NCBI GenBank assembly: GCA_030749725.1
Contig: JASMJM010000031.1
Coordinates: 1-52,545, forward strand
DNA: 52,545 bases
Source: Pseudomonadales bacterium
GTDB taxonomy: Bacteria; Pseudomonadota; Gammaproteobacteria; Pseudomonadales; Azotimanducaceae
Direction of reading: 5' to 3'
In this document: positions 1 through 9,314 of the stretch, piece after piece
Position numbering within the stretch: the stretch's first letter is position 1
How the letters are laid out: every line of letters begins with the position of its first letter
The notes under the pieces: model-generated
The model's input: the letters and a program-made list of their open reading frames with translations, nothing else
The model's database searches: none
What the model was told of the DNA's origin: nothing
Position numbers and translations under genes: made by a program

Positions 1-39
1 AACTATTACTGCTAATCCTGGGTCAATTTTCAATGCAAT

Positions 40-168
40 TCAACACGTCTGGTGCCAGCGTTCGATCTTGCCTTGGGTCTGTGGATGATACGGCGCACCG
101 CGAACATGACTCATGCCGTTGTCGCCAAGCCAGTCAGCAAGCTCGCCGGATACGTAGAGTCTGCTCAT
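40..168 (-). pseudogene. Remnant of an integrase-type (IS3/IS481-like) transposase
   Basis: The minus strand reads about 42 residues of an rve (DDE integrase core) transposase: GELADWLGDNGMSHVRGAPY is followed by HPQTQGKIERWHQT and then a stop. In intact IS3-like enzymes this segment surrounds the third catalytic acidic residue and continues into an N-terminal-to-C-terminal linker that is absent here. Both sides are truncated: the reading breaks near 168, and the family sequence ends abruptly at 43. The adjacent AAAATTGACCC motif near the window edge resembles repeats found near ends of some integrase-type insertion sequences. No start codon or complete element is present, so this is a dead fragment. 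Confidence 0.75.
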
Positions 169-512
169 AAACTATAAGCCATTGATATTATTATGGTAGC
201 CGGAAGGGCAAATAACCATGCAGTTTATGTGGTTATCCCAAAAGGTTGCGCTATGTTTGAGTGGAACTGAGTACTAGAAGCTCCTCAGGAGTCCCAACAG
301 GAGAACGGGGGGGTGGGGGTAGGGTGGGTGTCGGCTGGACTGGAAACAGCACCTCATCTTTCTATCCCAGACCACCATCAAATCACAATACGGCACCATA
401 ATATGACAGAGGATACTGACCGACAGATCACGAGAACGCCCCACTGGCGCCCCATTTCTCTGTATGCAGATTGTGGTCGCACAGTTTCCTGTCGGTAACC
501 CATTGATTTAAT
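169..512. other. Gene-free stretch with G-rich tract
   Basis: No convincing gene lies here. A 61-codon open frame at 313-498 has no family resemblance and no ribosome binding site. The stretch holds a small hairpin (CTCCTCAGGAG, near 281-291) and a run of four G-tracts at 307-328. Confidence 0.6.
307..328 (+). other. Potential G-quadruplex motif
   Basis: Seven, five, three and three consecutive guanines are separated by loops of one or two bases (T, TA, T). This satisfies the usual G3+N1-7 rule four times over. It lies between the transposase remnant and the tRNA gene, with no gene on either side within 100 bases. Folding is a prediction only. Confidence 0.5.
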
Positions 513-588
513 TGGAGCGGGCGACGAGACTCGAACTCGCGACAGCTAGCTTGGGAAGCTAGAACTCTACCAACTGAGTTACGCCCGC
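513..588 (-). tRNA. tRNA-Gly (anticodon CCC), CCA encoded
   Basis: A full cloverleaf can be written on the minus strand. The acceptor stem is GCGGGCG pairing with CGCCCGC, the D arm is ACTC/GAGT, and the anticodon stem is CTAGC/GCTAG around the loop TTCCCAA, giving anticodon CCC. The T arm is GCGAG with loop TTCGAGT closing on CTCGT. The discriminator base is T and the 3' CCA is encoded (513-515). It reads GGG glycine codons. It stands alone, and the DUF427 gene downstream lies on the same strand, starting further upstream at 1015. Confidence 0.95.
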
Positions 589-622
589 TGTGCCCTTCAT
601 TATAGGTGGGAAAACACACCGG

Positions 623-1015
623 TTAAACCACCTTCAGTTCAGTTCGATCACTGTAAAATGCAAGGTAGCCCTTGAGACCGATTACCTCTTCATGGGGATC
701 GAGGTAACTCCACACCAGGTTTTCTTCCTCGATCGAACCGGTCTGCAGGCTCCAGTAGGATGCATAGCCTTTGAAGGGACAGTAGGTTTGTAGGTCCGTT
801 GCGGAGAGCAGATCCATGCGCACATCTTGCTGGGGGATGTAATAGACTGGATCGTGTCGGGTCTCAAGAATCAAAAGGGGCGTGCCGGTATCGGCTATAA
901 GATGACCCTGGCAGGTGACGCTGACCTGTTGACTCGATTCCTGAATCTGTACCTTGTAGTCGGGAATCCTCTCCAGAATCGCTTTTCGTTGCGGGGTTGA
1001 TTGGAACTGGGCCAT
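623..1015 (-). CDS. DUF427 domain protein
   Basis: A 130-residue protein made almost entirely of one DUF427 domain (PF04248). The family hallmarks are visible: TYCPFKGYASYWSL at residues 77-90 and VWSYLDPHEEV at 101-111, with HDPVYYIPQQDV at 54-65 forming the earlier strand region. Family members are small beta-rich cytosolic proteins of unknown biochemical role. The length matches a single-domain member. There is no operon partner: the tRNA gene lies downstream and an unrelated gene starts divergently at 1143. The function is unknown and none is assigned here. Confidence 0.88.
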   Translation of the reverse strand: MAQFQSTPQRKAILERIPDYKVQIQESSQQVSVTCQGHLIADTGTPLLILETRHDPVYYIPQQDVRMDLLSATDLQTYCPFKGYASYWSLQTGSIEEENLVWSYLDPHEEVIGLKGYLAFYSDRTELKVV

Positions 1016-1142
1016 CTCGCTTCATCCCTAGTGAGTCTCCGCCGATCATACACCAGCGCAAGGACGAGGGATAAGCAGGATGCGATAAAAGCCCGTTGAA
1101 TGTGGTCTAATATTGGTGGAAATTCCTTCAGTGGAGATACGC

Positions 1143-1544
1143 ATGGCCATAGGTGTGTGGGAACCGGAAAGCAAATCGGAAGAGCCACAACCGATTGATC
1201 TCTCTCAGTTGCAGCGGTTCATACAATTAGTACGTGATGGTCACCTTGAGGATCTTGATAACCATCTGAGTGGTTCGGATCGGCCTGCGGGCGCATTCCT
1301 GATGAAGCTGGAACAACCGAGTTGGGAACTCGCCGAGCAATTCAGCGACGAGGAGATCGAACACCTGATTCGCTTTTTTACGCTGGCAGAGCAGCATATT
1401 TCCGGTTGGCAGGGAGGCAAGCGGTCACCGGTGATCTGGCTGGTGAAGATCTTAAAGAAGCGGCAGGCCTTTGCGTCCGAACTGAGCAGTTGGATCAAGA
1501 GCAATACCGACAATCGCTATCTACCCTATGGCAGCGTCTTCTAG
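1143..1544 (+). CDS. Conserved-looking small protein of unknown function upstream of hisB
   Basis: I chose the ATG at 1143 over one at 1113 because GTGGAG lies seven bases upstream of it; this gives 133 residues. The product is soluble, acidic in its first half, with predicted helices ([20 protein letters not shown]) and a C-terminal end [12 protein letters not shown] recognise no family. It ends 71 bases before hisB on the same strand and may be cotranscribed with it. A longer hisB frame that begins inside this gene is not credible, because its first 98 codons overlap this reading frame and have no HisB similarity. Confidence 0.65.
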   Translation: MAIGVWEPESKSEEPQPIDLSQLQRFIQLVRDGHLEDLDNHLSGSDRPAGAFLMKLEQPSWELAEQFSDEEIEHLIRFFTLAEQHISGWQGGKRSPVIWLVKILKKRQAFASELSSWIKSNTDNRYLPYGSVF

Positions 1545-1618
1545 TCCGGCTTGTCATTCTCGCTTACCACGCTGACAAACCCTATAATGATGCGCTTCAA
1601 AAAAGCGTGGAGACGATG

Positions 1619-2212
1619 ATGGCTGGTCGAACTGCCAGTGTCGATCGCAACACCCTTGAGACACTGATCAAGGTCAAGGTCGATCTGGATGGGGCGGGCG
1701 AAGGGAAGATCCAAACCGGCTTGTCCTTTCTGGATCACATGTTGGATCAGGTTGCACGCCATGGTCTGATGGATATCGAGATCGAAGCGGCGGGTGATTT
1801 GCATGTGGATGCTCATCACACGGTGGAGGACATCGGTATCACGCTGGGTCAGGCGGTCGATCAGGCGGTGGCAGACAAGAAGGGCATTCGTCGTTATGGC
1901 CATGCATATGTGCCTTTGGATGAAGCTCTGGCAAGGGTGGTTATCGATTTTTCCGGGCGACCCAGCCTGGTCTATGCAGTGGATCTGGCACGCACACACG
2001 TGGGGGAATTCGAAGTGGATCTGATCGAGGAGTTCATGCAGGGATTCGTTAATCACGCCCGCGTAACACTGCACATCGACAGTTTGCGCGGTCGTAATGC
2101 GCACCACCAGATTGAATCGGTGTTCAAAGCGTTCGGGCGTGCGCTGCGCATGGCCGTTGAGCTGGATCCGAGGAGCGCCAATGTGACCCCCTCCACCAAG
2201 GGGACCCTCTGA
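1619..2212 (+). CDS. hisB: Imidazoleglycerol-phosphate dehydratase
   Basis: HisB dehydrates imidazole-glycerol phosphate to imidazole-acetol phosphate in histidine synthesis. This is the monofunctional form: 197 residues, with no N-terminal histidinol-phosphatase domain. The duplicated metal-binding motifs are present: FLDHML at 38-43 and HHTVED at 66-71 in the first half, and AHHQIES at 161-167 in the second. Two adjacent ATGs (1616 and 1619) follow GTGGAG; the second gives the usual family length. hisA starts 22 bases after the stop. The usual neighbour hisH is not between them. Confidence 0.95.
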   Translation: MAGRTASVDRNTLETLIKVKVDLDGAGEGKIQTGLSFLDHMLDQVARHGLMDIEIEAAGDLHVDAHHTVEDIGITLGQAVDQAVADKKGIRRYGHAYVPLDEALARVVIDFSGRPSLVYAVDLARTHVGEFEVDLIEEFMQGFVNHARVTLHIDSLRGRNAHHQIESVFKAFGRALRMAVELDPRSANVTPSTKGTL

Positions 2213-2234
2213 ACCATCTTCGTAAAGGTTAGCA

Positions 2235-2984
2235 ATGCTGATTATCCCTGCGATCGATCTCAAGGATGGGAAATGTGTTCGTCTACGCCAGGGAAGGATG
2301 GCAGACAGCACCGTATATTCCGATGATCCTGTCGCCATGGCGGATCATTGGGTTGCCGAGGGCGCCAGGAGATTGCATATTGTGGATCTGAATGGTGCCT
2401 TCGAAGGACATCCGGTTAACGGCGAGATCATTACCGCCATTGCCGCCAACCATCCCGATCTGCCGATTCAACTCGGGGGCGGCATTCGCTCTGCAGAAAC
2501 CATCGAGGCGTATCTGCAGGCCGGCGTCAACTACGTGATTATCGGCACCAAAGCCGTGGAGCAGCCTGAATTTGTAGGGGAAATGTGCAAGCGATTCCCC
2601 GGGCATATCATCGTTGGGCTTGACGGACTGCACGGTATGGCCGCAACCCGCGGCTGGGCCGAGGTCTCGGAGATACCAGTAAAAAGCCTGGCGCTGCTGT
2701 TCGAAGCGGACGGCATCGAAGCGATTGTCTACACCGATATTGGTAAGGATGGCATGATGGGAGGAGTCAACCTGCATGCCACTCGGAATCTGGCAGATTC
2801 CATTTCGGTGCCGGTCATCGCGGCTGGTGGCATCACCGACAGCAAAGATGTGCAGGCAATACTGGAGGTCGAGAAAAAGGTGGATGGCGGTATCTTCGCT
2901 GCTATCACCGGTCGGGCCCTTTATGAAGGCACACTCGACCTACGCGAAGCACAAACTCTCTGCGACGAGTACGAAAGGGAGTAG
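2235..2984 (+). CDS. hisA: ProFAR isomerase (phosphoribosylformimino-AICAR-P isomerase)
   Basis: HisA carries out the Amadori rearrangement of ProFAR to PRFAR in histidine synthesis. It is a 249-residue TIM barrel. The paired catalytic aspartates are visible: Asp8 in PAIDLKDG and Asp130 in VGLDGLHG. The phosphate-binding loops QLGGGIRS (79-86) and AAGGITD are intact. It closely follows hisB and ends 18 bases before a convergent gene. HisF, which normally follows HisA and acts with HisH in the next step, is not encoded here, so those subunits must lie elsewhere if the pathway works. Confidence 0.96.
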   Translation: MLIIPAIDLKDGKCVRLRQGRMADSTVYSDDPVAMADHWVAEGARRLHIVDLNGAFEGHPVNGEIITAIAANHPDLPIQLGGGIRSAETIEAYLQAGVNYVIIGTKAVEQPEFVGEMCKRFPGHIIVGLDGLHGMAATRGWAEVSEIPVKSLALLFEADGIEAIVYTDIGKDGMMGGVNLHATRNLADSISVPVIAAGGITDSKDVQAILEVEKKVDGGIFAAITGRALYEGTLDLREAQTLCDEYERE

Positions 2985-3001
2985 AGCAACACCGTCTTCG
3001 T

Positions 3002-3805
3002 CTACTTCGATCCTGACGTGCCGGATTCATCACTCCTGTATCGTACAAGCAGATCCTGTCTGCGCTGCAATGTCTGCAATGCGAGGATATCGGACGCTGA
3101 CAGCAAACGAATGTTCTGACCCTCAAGCTTGGGCAAAGCCGTCTCCAGATAAGCCAAGGTGGTATCGAACGGGTGTCCTATGGCGATGGCTGATCCGTTT
3201 GTGCGGGCCATTTTCAGCAGTCTCTGGAAAGCTAGATCGATCTCATGGAACGACTTGGTATTGTCAAGAAACACGTCCCGGCTCATTTCCGGTATTCGTT
3301 TCTCTCTGGCAATGGCAGCTGCAAGGGTTTTTGGGGTTGTGCGCGAATCGATGAAAAACAGTTCCCTGTGTTTCAGTTCCTCCATCAACCAACCCATCTG
3401 TTCGGAGCGCTGCGTGAGGTAACTGCCCATGTGATTGTTGATTCCCGAGATGTAGGGAATTCGATTAATCGCGCGATTCAACGTCAGTTGAAATTCTTCC
3501 TTCTTCAGGTGGTGGGTAAGCCCGCCTGCATCGATGGGTTTGTCGAGAACGTTCTCCATCGGCATATGCAGGATGATCTCCTTACCGTTATCGTTGGCAC
3601 GGTGGGCGAGGGTGATGCTGTGTTTTCCGTAGGGAAGCAAGGCGTAGGTAACAGCGCCCGGAAGTTGGATGGCCCGTTCGCCTTTTTTGAGGCTGATGCC
3701 GATGTCATCGATGATGATCGCTACCGAAATGATCGGGTCGGCAACTGCCGGGATAGTGCAGCACAGGAAAAGAATTGTGGAGAGTATTACTGGATTACGT
3801 CTCAC
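3002..3805 (-). CDS. Divergent polysaccharide deacetylase family protein (YibQ-like)
   Basis: A 267-residue protein with an N-terminal signal peptide (residues 1-22, hydrophobic core ILSTILFLCCTIPAVA). It belongs to the divergent polysaccharide deacetylase family (DUF610/PF04748). The family's motifs are present: IIIDDIG near residue 31, HMPME near 80, GINNHMGS near 119, FIDSRTT near 150 and AIGHPF near 209. It is predicted to be periplasmic; the exact substrate is not established. It lies just downstream of an S41 protease and EnvC, the usual neighbours in gammaproteobacteria, which suggests an envelope role. An 18-base gap separates it from the S41 gene. Confidence 0.9.
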   Translation of the reverse strand: MRRNPVILSTILFLCCTIPAVADPIISVAIIIDDIGISLKKGERAIQLPGAVTYALLPYGKHSITLAHRANDNGKEIILHMPMENVLDKPIDAGGLTHHLKKEEFQLTLNRAINRIPYISGINNHMGSYLTQRSEQMGWLMEELKHRELFFIDSRTTPKTLAAAIAREKRIPEMSRDVFLDNTKSFHEIDLAFQRLLKMARTNGSAIAIGHPFDTTLAYLETALPKLEGQNIRLLSASDILALQTLQRRQDLLVRYRSDESGTSGSK

Positions 3806-3823
3806 TACTGCTCGGTGCTTCTG

Positions 3824-5164
3824 TTACGGCTCTGATTTGGCGGCCATGATATTGAGTCCCTTAAGCACTGTCAGCGCCTCATGTAGCTGGTAATCACTGC
3901 TGATCAAATCTGGACGGGCTGCGACCTCAACTTCGTCTTCCGCTTCGTCTTCCGCTTCATCTTCTGCGTCGTGTTCCGCTTCATCTTCATCGCCATTGGG
4001 CAGATGCTTGCGCAGATCTTTCTCCGTGACCCTGCGTGAACTGCCCTTCGCCACGGTCACTGTGGATCGCTCCACCCAGATATCCGGTACGATCCCTTCA
4101 GCCTGGATGGATCTACCGTTGGGGGTATAGTAGAGAGCCGTTGAGAGCTTGATGGCTTTTGTTTCGTTAAGGGGCAGAATGGTCTGCACTGACCCCTTAC
4201 CGAATGTGTTAGTTCCCATTATTATGGCTCTTTGGTGATCCTGCAGGGCGCCAGCAAGAATCTCTGAAGCCGAAGCAGTACCTGCATTGACCAGCACGAC
4301 GATTGGGACACCATTAGTTCGATCGCTAGATGTCGCAGAAAATCTCAGATCGGAAGTAGGCAGGCGGCCGTCGGTATAGACGATCAGGCCCTCGTCCATG
4401 AATAGATCGGTCACTTCGACCGCAGCCTGCAACACGCCGCCGGGATTGTTGCGAAGATCAATAACGAGGCCGCGCAGTTCTTGTTCCTCGGTTAATTTCT
4501 CGATTGCTCGACTGACATCCTGGCTGCTGTTGTTTTGGAACTGAGCGATACGGATATAGCCAAATCCATCTTCCAGAATGCGATTGCGCACGCTGCTTAT
4601 CTGGATCACTTCCCTGACAAGCGTCAGTTCGAGTGGCAGTGCTTCCGCTTCCCTGATAATCATCAGGTCAACCGGACTGCCCGGCGGGCCGCGCATCACT
4701 TCGATTGCTTCGCTCAGGGACATTCCCTTTACCGGCTTGTCATCCAGTTGGATAATCAGGTCGCCGGCTTCGATGCCTGCCCTTGCCGCAGGCGTCTCGT
4801 CCATGGGAGCAATCACTTTGATAAAGCCATCTTCCATGCTAACTTCAAGACCGAGTCCACCGTAGTTGCCGGTGGTATTTTCCTGCAGATCTGAAAAGGA
4901 TTCCTGGTCCAGGTAGGCGGAGTGAGGATCGAGGCCGGATAACATACCCTTAATGGCGTTTTCGAGCATCGTTTTGTCATCGATTTCTTCTACATAGGCT
5001 GAACTGACGCGATCGAAGGCTTCAACAAAGATGCGCAGTTCATCCAGGGGCAGACGAGCAGGCAATTCCTCCTCCTCCGGAGCCCCGAGTACGGTCTGTG
5101 CGGCGAGGAGCATTACGCCGCCCGCCATCAGCCGACACAATTTGGTTAAGATCCAACCACCCAT
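3824..5164 (-). CDS. S41 family C-terminal processing peptidase
   Basis: A 446-residue periplasmic serine protease with a signal peptide (about residues 1-27). A PDZ domain spans about 95-165 (GYGGLGLEVSM region to RGPPGSPV). The S41 catalytic domain follows, with the nucleophile serine in NAGTASASEIL and the lysine in FGKGSVQTI. The family removes C-terminal segments from envelope proteins. The C-terminal extension carries a run of short acidic repeats rich in DEAE (about residues 392-415), encoded by 12-base tandem repeats. EnvC lies directly upstream and the YibQ-like protein downstream, in the same order as in many gammaproteobacteria. Confidence 0.93.
   Translation of the reverse strand: MGGWILTKLCRLMAGGVMLLAAQTVLGAPEEEELPARLPLDELRIFVEAFDRVSSAYVEEIDDKTMLENAIKGMLSGLDPHSAYLDQESFSDLQENTTGNYGGLGLEVSMEDGFIKVIAPMDETPAARAGIEAGDLIIQLDDKPVKGMSLSEAIEVMRGPPGSPVDLMIIREAEALPLELTLVREVIQISSVRNRILEDGFGYIRIAQFQNNSSQDVSRAIEKLTEEQELRGLVIDLRNNPGGVLQAAVEVTDLFMDEGLIVYTDGRLPTSDLRFSATSSDRTNGVPIVVLVNAGTASASEILAGALQDHQRAIIMGTNTFGKGSVQTILPLNETKAIKLSTALYYTPNGRSIQAEGIVPDIWVERSTVTVAKGSSRRVTEKDLRKHLPNGDEDEAEHDAEDEAEDEAEDEVEVAARPDLISSDYQLHEALTVLKGLNIMAAKSEP
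3927..3990 (-). repeat. 12-bp tandem repeats inside the S41 protease gene
   Basis: Imperfect copies of a 12-base unit (plus strand CTTCGTCTTCCG and variants) code for the acidic DEAE-rich tail of the S41 protease. All copies keep the frame, so copy-number change would only lengthen or shorten the tail. Confidence 0.7.
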
Positions 5165-5197
5165 CTAGGACTCCCGTTGCTTATGTTCTGTAACGAT

Positions 5198-6376
5198 TTA
5201 TGCTCGCGCAATGCACCAGATCTGTGGATCTCGTGGCTTACCGCCATAGCGAATCTCAAAGTATAAACCAGATCTGGGCAATCCACCGCTATTACCGGTG
5301 CTTGCTATGATCTCCCCTGCATCCACCCAATCACCAATCTCTCGGTGCAGGCTCTGGTTGTGCCCGTACAAACTCATGTATCCCTCACCATGGTTGATGA
5401 TGAGCAGTAGCCCGAAACCCCTTAACCAGCCGGAGAAAACCACCCGCCCATAGTGCACCGCGTAGACGGGCTGCCCCTCGGCGGCGGCTATAAAAAGCCC
5501 GTTCCAGCTAAGTTTTCCCCTGGTGAGGGGACTGCCAAAACGGTTGCTGATCTTGCCTACGGCAGGCAGGATCATCTTCCCCTTAAGCCTGGCGAACGGA
5601 ATGACCTGGCTGGGGGTTGGCAGGAACGCTATATCCCTTTCGATCCTGGTCAGCAACTCCTCCAGGCGTTGACGATCGCTGATGAGGATCTTGAGTTCGG
5701 CGTCTTTACCAACGATTGTCGCGTTCAGCCGCAGCAGGGTTTTTCCCCGTTGCTGCCTGATTTTGGCCAATTCGATATGCCGGTTTTGCAGGCGCGATCT
5801 GTCTCTGGCTAACTTCTCTGTTTGCCGAACGATATCCCTTTCAACCACAGCAAGGGAGGCGATGGTAGCTGAATAGCGCTCGATCTGTTGTGCCCGAGCC
5901 TTATTGATGTAATCGTAATAGACAAGCATTCTGGCTATCTTGCTGGGGTCTTCCTGGTTGAGCAGCACCTTGACGTATTCTTGATTGCCGATCTGGTAGG
6001 CTGCTCTAATGTGCTGAACGATATAGTCCTGTTGTTCCTCTTTGGCGATTACAAGTTCTCTCTGCCGCTTCTGCAGGTCACTGATTTTGTCCTCGCCATC
6101 ATCCAGATCCTCTTCGATTACGTCGATCTTCTTTATTATCTCGCCGATATCCTTCTCATTTTGCTTCAGCTCAGATTCGAGACCGGCGCGCTTGCCCTTG
6201 GTGTCTTCCAGTTGGTCGGTGAACTTTTCGATGTCACTTTTCAGTTGCTTCAGTCTGGCTTGAATCTCGGCAGCATCCACAGTCGTGGTCGGCTCGCCGC
6301 AAAGTGCAGAGTACGGCAACGATGCAAGACAGATAGCAAGCAGTACGCGCACCGGATGGCTGCTGTTTTTCTTCAT
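5198..6376 (-). CDS. envC: EnvC-type murein hydrolase activator
   Basis: A 392-residue secreted protein with signal peptide (residues 1-26), a long charged coiled coil (about 35-250, opening with EIQARLKQLKSDIEKF) and a C-terminal LytM/M23-like domain (about 275-390). EnvC activates periplasmic amidases at the division site. The LytM domain lacks the zinc-binding His and Asp expected near SWNGLFIA, and reads LYGHNQSL where active enzymes have an HxH, so it should be a non-catalytic activator like E. coli EnvC. GpmI lies upstream (60 bases apart) and the S41 protease downstream. Confidence 0.93.
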   Translation of the reverse strand: MKKNSSHPVRVLLAICLASLPYSALCGEPTTTVDAAEIQARLKQLKSDIEKFTDQLEDTKGKRAGLESELKQNEKDIGEIIKKIDVIEEDLDDGEDKISDLQKRQRELVIAKEEQQDYIVQHIRAAYQIGNQEYVKVLLNQEDPSKIARMLVYYDYINKARAQQIERYSATIASLAVVERDIVRQTEKLARDRSRLQNRHIELAKIRQQRGKTLLRLNATIVGKDAELKILISDRQRLEELLTRIERDIAFLPTPSQVIPFARLKGKMILPAVGKISNRFGSPLTRGKLSWNGLFIAAAEGQPVYAVHYGRVVFSGWLRGFGLLLIINHGEGYMSLYGHNQSLHREIGDWVDAGEIIASTGNSGGLPRSGLYFEIRYGGKPRDPQIWCIARA

Positions 6377-6435
6377 CAGGATCCTTTCTCAGATGATTCG
6401 CGCTGGATTCAGACAGGACGATCCAGTCGCAGTTC

Positions 6436-7989
6436 TCATTGCTCACTCGTCAATCGCAGCAGCGATTGACCGGTCATCTCGGTTGGTTTGGGCAGACCCA
6501 TCAGTGTCAGCAGCGTCGGTGCCACGTCCGCTAGAATACCATCGGATTCCCGCATGACTACTTCTTTGTCACCGATATAGACGAACGGTACGGGTCCGCT
6601 GGTGTGAGCCGTGTGTGGCTGTTCGGCTGACTCATTGCGCATCAGCTCCACGTTGCCGTGGTCGGCCGTGATGATCCCTTCGCCGCCGACACTCTTCAAG
6701 GCTGCGACGATCCTGCCGAGGCACTCGTCCACACACTCGACAGCCTTGATCGCTGCCTGCATGTCACCGGTGTGGCCAACCATATCGCAATTGGCGTAGT
6801 TGCAAATGACTGCATCGTACAGTCCACCGGTCAGCGCATCGACCAATCGTTCGGTGACTTCCGGTGCACTCATGGTAGGTTGCAGGTCGTAGGTCGCCAC
6901 CTCTGGCGAGGGAATCAGAATCCTCGTTTCCGCCTCGACGGGATCCTCCCGACCCCCGGAGAAGAAGTAGGTAACGTGGGCGTACTTGGTCGTCTCGGCG
7001 ATTCTGAGCTGAGACTTGTTGAGTGAACAGAGATGTTCACCCAAGCTATTCGGCAATTCCATCGGGGCGAACGCGTGGGGCGCATCGATCTCGTCAGAGT
7101 ATTGGGTCAGGGTTGCAAAGGCAGCAAGTTGTGGCGTTACCTTCCTTGTGAACTCATTGAAGGATGGATCTGTGAATGCTCTGCTCAACTGGCGAGCCCG
7201 ATCCGCGCGGAAATTCATGAACACTACCGCATCTCCATCCTCAATCTGCACGGGATGATCGGTGATGGATATGGTAGTTGGTGTGACGAATTCATCACTT
7301 TCGTCCCTCTGATAAGCTGCCTGCAGTGCTTCCGTTACCGACGGATAGGAATACTGTGCCTCTCCCTGGCAGAGCAGATGATAGGCCTGCTCTGTTCTCT
7401 CCCAGCGCTCTTCTCGATCCATGGCAAAGTGGCGCCCAACCAGGCTGGCAACCCCGCCATTACCCAGTTTCTTAATGTGCTCATCCATGGCGTTGAGTGA
7501 TGCCGCCGCACTGCGCGGGGGGACGTCTCTGCCATCCAGAAACGCGTGCACATAAACTGCGCCGGCATTGCTTCTGAATGCCAGTTCCACGGCAGCTTTG
7601 ATCTGATCCTCATGGCTGTGGACGCCGCCTGGTGACAGCAGACCGAACAGGTGAATGTTGTTACCTTTGGCCATCGCCTCCGTCAGCACCGGATTGCTGT
7701 AAAAGGAACCATCTTCGACCGCATTGGTGATGCGGGTGAATATCTGAGGAACGATTCGCCCTGCACCGAGGTTCAAGTGACCGACTTCCGAGTTGCCCAT
7801 CTGTCCGTCGGGCAGACCGACAGCCGTACCGGAACTGGCAATCAGGCAATGGGGAGACGTCCGCCACAACCGGTCCCAGACCGGGGTGTCAGCCTGAACG
7901 ATGGCGTTGAATTCGGTTTGCTGCCGGTATCCCCAACCATCCAAAATGATTAGTGCGTGGGGCTTCTTCCTGAGTCTGTCGTCGCGCAT
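6436..7989 (-). CDS. gpmI: 2,3-bisphosphoglycerate-independent phosphoglycerate mutase
   Basis: The enzyme interconverts 3- and 2-phosphoglycerate using two manganese ions. I start it at 7989 (MRDDRLRK), giving 517 residues, the usual length; the open frame runs 38 codons further upstream, but that part has no family resemblance. The phosphotransfer serine is Ser67 in [10 protein letters not shown]. The metal ligands LDGWG (16-20), the TADHGN motif near residue 440 and [11 protein letters not shown] near 455 are present. It heads a minus-strand run with envC and the S41 protease. Confidence 0.96.
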   Translation of the reverse strand: MRDDRLRKKPHALIILDGWGYRQQTEFNAIVQADTPVWDRLWRTSPHCLIASSGTAVGLPDGQMGNSEVGHLNLGAGRIVPQIFTRITNAVEDGSFYSNPVLTEAMAKGNNIHLFGLLSPGGVHSHEDQIKAAVELAFRSNAGAVYVHAFLDGRDVPPRSAAASLNAMDEHIKKLGNGGVASLVGRHFAMDREERWERTEQAYHLLCQGEAQYSYPSVTEALQAAYQRDESDEFVTPTTISITDHPVQIEDGDAVVFMNFRADRARQLSRAFTDPSFNEFTRKVTPQLAAFATLTQYSDEIDAPHAFAPMELPNSLGEHLCSLNKSQLRIAETTKYAHVTYFFSGGREDPVEAETRILIPSPEVATYDLQPTMSAPEVTERLVDALTGGLYDAVICNYANCDMVGHTGDMQAAIKAVECVDECLGRIVAALKSVGGEGIITADHGNVELMRNESAEQPHTAHTSGPVPFVYIGDKEVVMRESDGILADVAPTLLTLMGLPKPTEMTGQSLLRLTSEQ

Positions 7990-8085
7990 AGCTACTATTC
8001 CACAGCCGGCTGCAAGAGTGGATTTTACCGGTATAGGTGAGTCGTGAGAATAGCTGCGGTTATTTCCAGACCGCAGGTTGGAGTT

Positions 8086-8263
8086 TAGTGTACTGTCCCA
8101 CAATTACGTGGCCTTATTCGCTGGCCTATCTTGTCCCTGGACTTCGACTGGGCGTCCCCGTTGCTCGTCCTGATGGGTGCCCAACCCACGGCGTCCTCGC
8201 GCCTTGCCAGGAACAAAATATGCCGACCGAATAATGACCACCTAATTGCGGGACAGTACACTA
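8086..8263. mobile_element. MITE-like element with long terminal inverted repeats
   Basis: About 178 bases are bounded by 26-base inverted repeats differing at two positions. The left end starts TAGTGTACTGTCCC and the right end is its reverse complement. Complementarity continues inward imperfectly: TTATTCG...CCTGG at 8112-8138 pairs with CCAGG...CGAATAA near 8208-8234. The ends are TAG/CTA, compatible with a TA target, but no duplication can be proved. There is no coding capacity. It sits between the divergent gpmI and rhodanese genes. Confidence 0.75.
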
Positions 8264-8343
8264 GTCTACAGAATCCAGTCGTGTATACTGCTCCGTTTTC
8301 TTGCGGTTACACTGCATCGCCCCATCCAGTTACGGGATGCGCC

Positions 8344-8760
8344 ATGATCGACCAGTTGTTTGAATTCGTCCTGAACCACTACATGCTGGTTAGCGTTTTC
8401 GTCTTCCTGCTGATCGCCTTCTTCATCAATGAAAACCGTCAGGGCGGTGCAACGGTAAGTCCCTCTGATCTGGTCAAGCTGATCAACCGCGAAGACGCGG
8501 TGGTATTGGACATCCGGGATAAGAAGGAATTCAAAGAGGGGCACATCGTCAATGCCGTCAATATTCCCTATGCATCCATGAACGACAAGATCCAGGAGTT
8601 GGACAAGTTCAAAGAGCGCAAACTGGTGATTGTGTGCAAAATGGGTCAGCACTCGGGTGCCGCCGGCAAGAAACTCAGAGGGTTGGGTTTTGCCGAGGTG
8701 CAAAGACTGTCCGGGGGCATCTCCGAATGGCGAGCGAGCAATCTTCCCCTGGTCAAGTGA
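8344..8760 (+). CDS. Membrane-anchored rhodanese-like protein (YibN family)
   Basis: A 138-residue protein with one N-terminal membrane segment (HYMLVSVFVFLLIAFFI, residues 12-28) and a single rhodanese domain in the cytosol. The domain shows LDIRDKKEFKEGHI and the active-site loop with a cysteine in VCKMGQHSG, so persulfide chemistry is possible. The start at 8344 gives the family length; an open frame running further upstream enters the MITE-like element and is not part of the gene. It is followed by secB 45 bases later. The usual gene between them, grxC, is absent. Confidence 0.92.
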   Translation: MIDQLFEFVLNHYMLVSVFVFLLIAFFINENRQGGATVSPSDLVKLINREDAVVLDIRDKKEFKEGHIVNAVNIPYASMNDKIQELDKFKERKLVIVCKMGQHSGAAGKKLRGLGFAEVQRLSGGISEWRASNLPLVK

Positions 8761-8805
8761 TGCTGATGAAACTGGGTACTCCCGTCTCTAAACAGGTAAA
8801 CCGAA

Positions 8806-9291
8806 ATGAGTGAACAAGACAGCAGTGCAGACGGCGACCAAACATCGGCTCAATTTGCACTGCAGAGAATCTACATAAAGGATTTGTCCTTCGAGTCACC
8901 CAGATCACCACAGGCATTCAAACAACAGTGGCAACCACAGATCAATCTGGAATTGAACAGCAGCAATACCCGCATAGATGAGAATCTATTCGAAGTCGTA
9001 CTGTCGCTGACCATAACCGCCAACAACGAAGATGAAGAAGTGATATTCCTGGCTGAACTCCAGCAGGCGGGCATCTTTCATATTCAGGGGTTAGCGGAGG
9101 AACCGCTGGCACAGACACTGGGCAGCTTCTGCCCGAATGTCCTGTTCCCCTATGCGCGGGAGACGATCGACAGCTTGGTCACCAAAGGCAGCTTCCCGCC
9201 CCTCATGTTGGCCCCGGTCAATTTCGACGCCATTTATGCTGAAACCATGAAGCGCCGAGCCGAGCAGTCGGCTCAGCAACAAACGCACTGA
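8806..9291 (+). CDS. secB: Protein-export chaperone SecB
   Basis: SecB is a tetrameric cytosolic chaperone that keeps precursors unfolded and delivers them to SecA. The 161-residue product matches family length. Recognisable parts include QRIYIKDLSFESP (about residues 20-32), which opens the conserved fold, and FCPNVLFPYARETID (about 108-122), which includes the groove region. The ATG at 8806 follows AGGTAAACCGAA. In the usual order gpsA follows; here the convergent trmL gene comes 24 bases after the stop instead. Confidence 0.96.
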   Translation: MSEQDSSADGDQTSAQFALQRIYIKDLSFESPRSPQAFKQQWQPQINLELNSSNTRIDENLFEVVLSLTITANNEDEEVIFLAELQQAGIFHIQGLAEEPLAQTLGSFCPNVLFPYARETIDSLVTKGSFPPLMLAPVNFDAIYAETMKRRAEQSAQQQTH

Positions 9292-9314
9292 TAACCCCGA
9301 CAGGATTCGCGCGT

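Noticed and set aside
1322-1618. 98-codon N-terminal extension of hisB
   Set aside because: It overlaps the upstream gene in another frame and has no similarity to histidinol-phosphatase; the family start is at 1616-1619.
1541-2338. 265-codon open frame on the minus strand across hisB and hisA
   Set aside because: It is the antisense shadow of hisB and hisA, whose catalytic motifs are certain. It has no ribosome binding site or family match.
8131-8343. 71-codon extension of the rhodanese gene
   Set aside because: It runs through the MITE-like element; the conserved protein starts at 8344 with a membrane segment.
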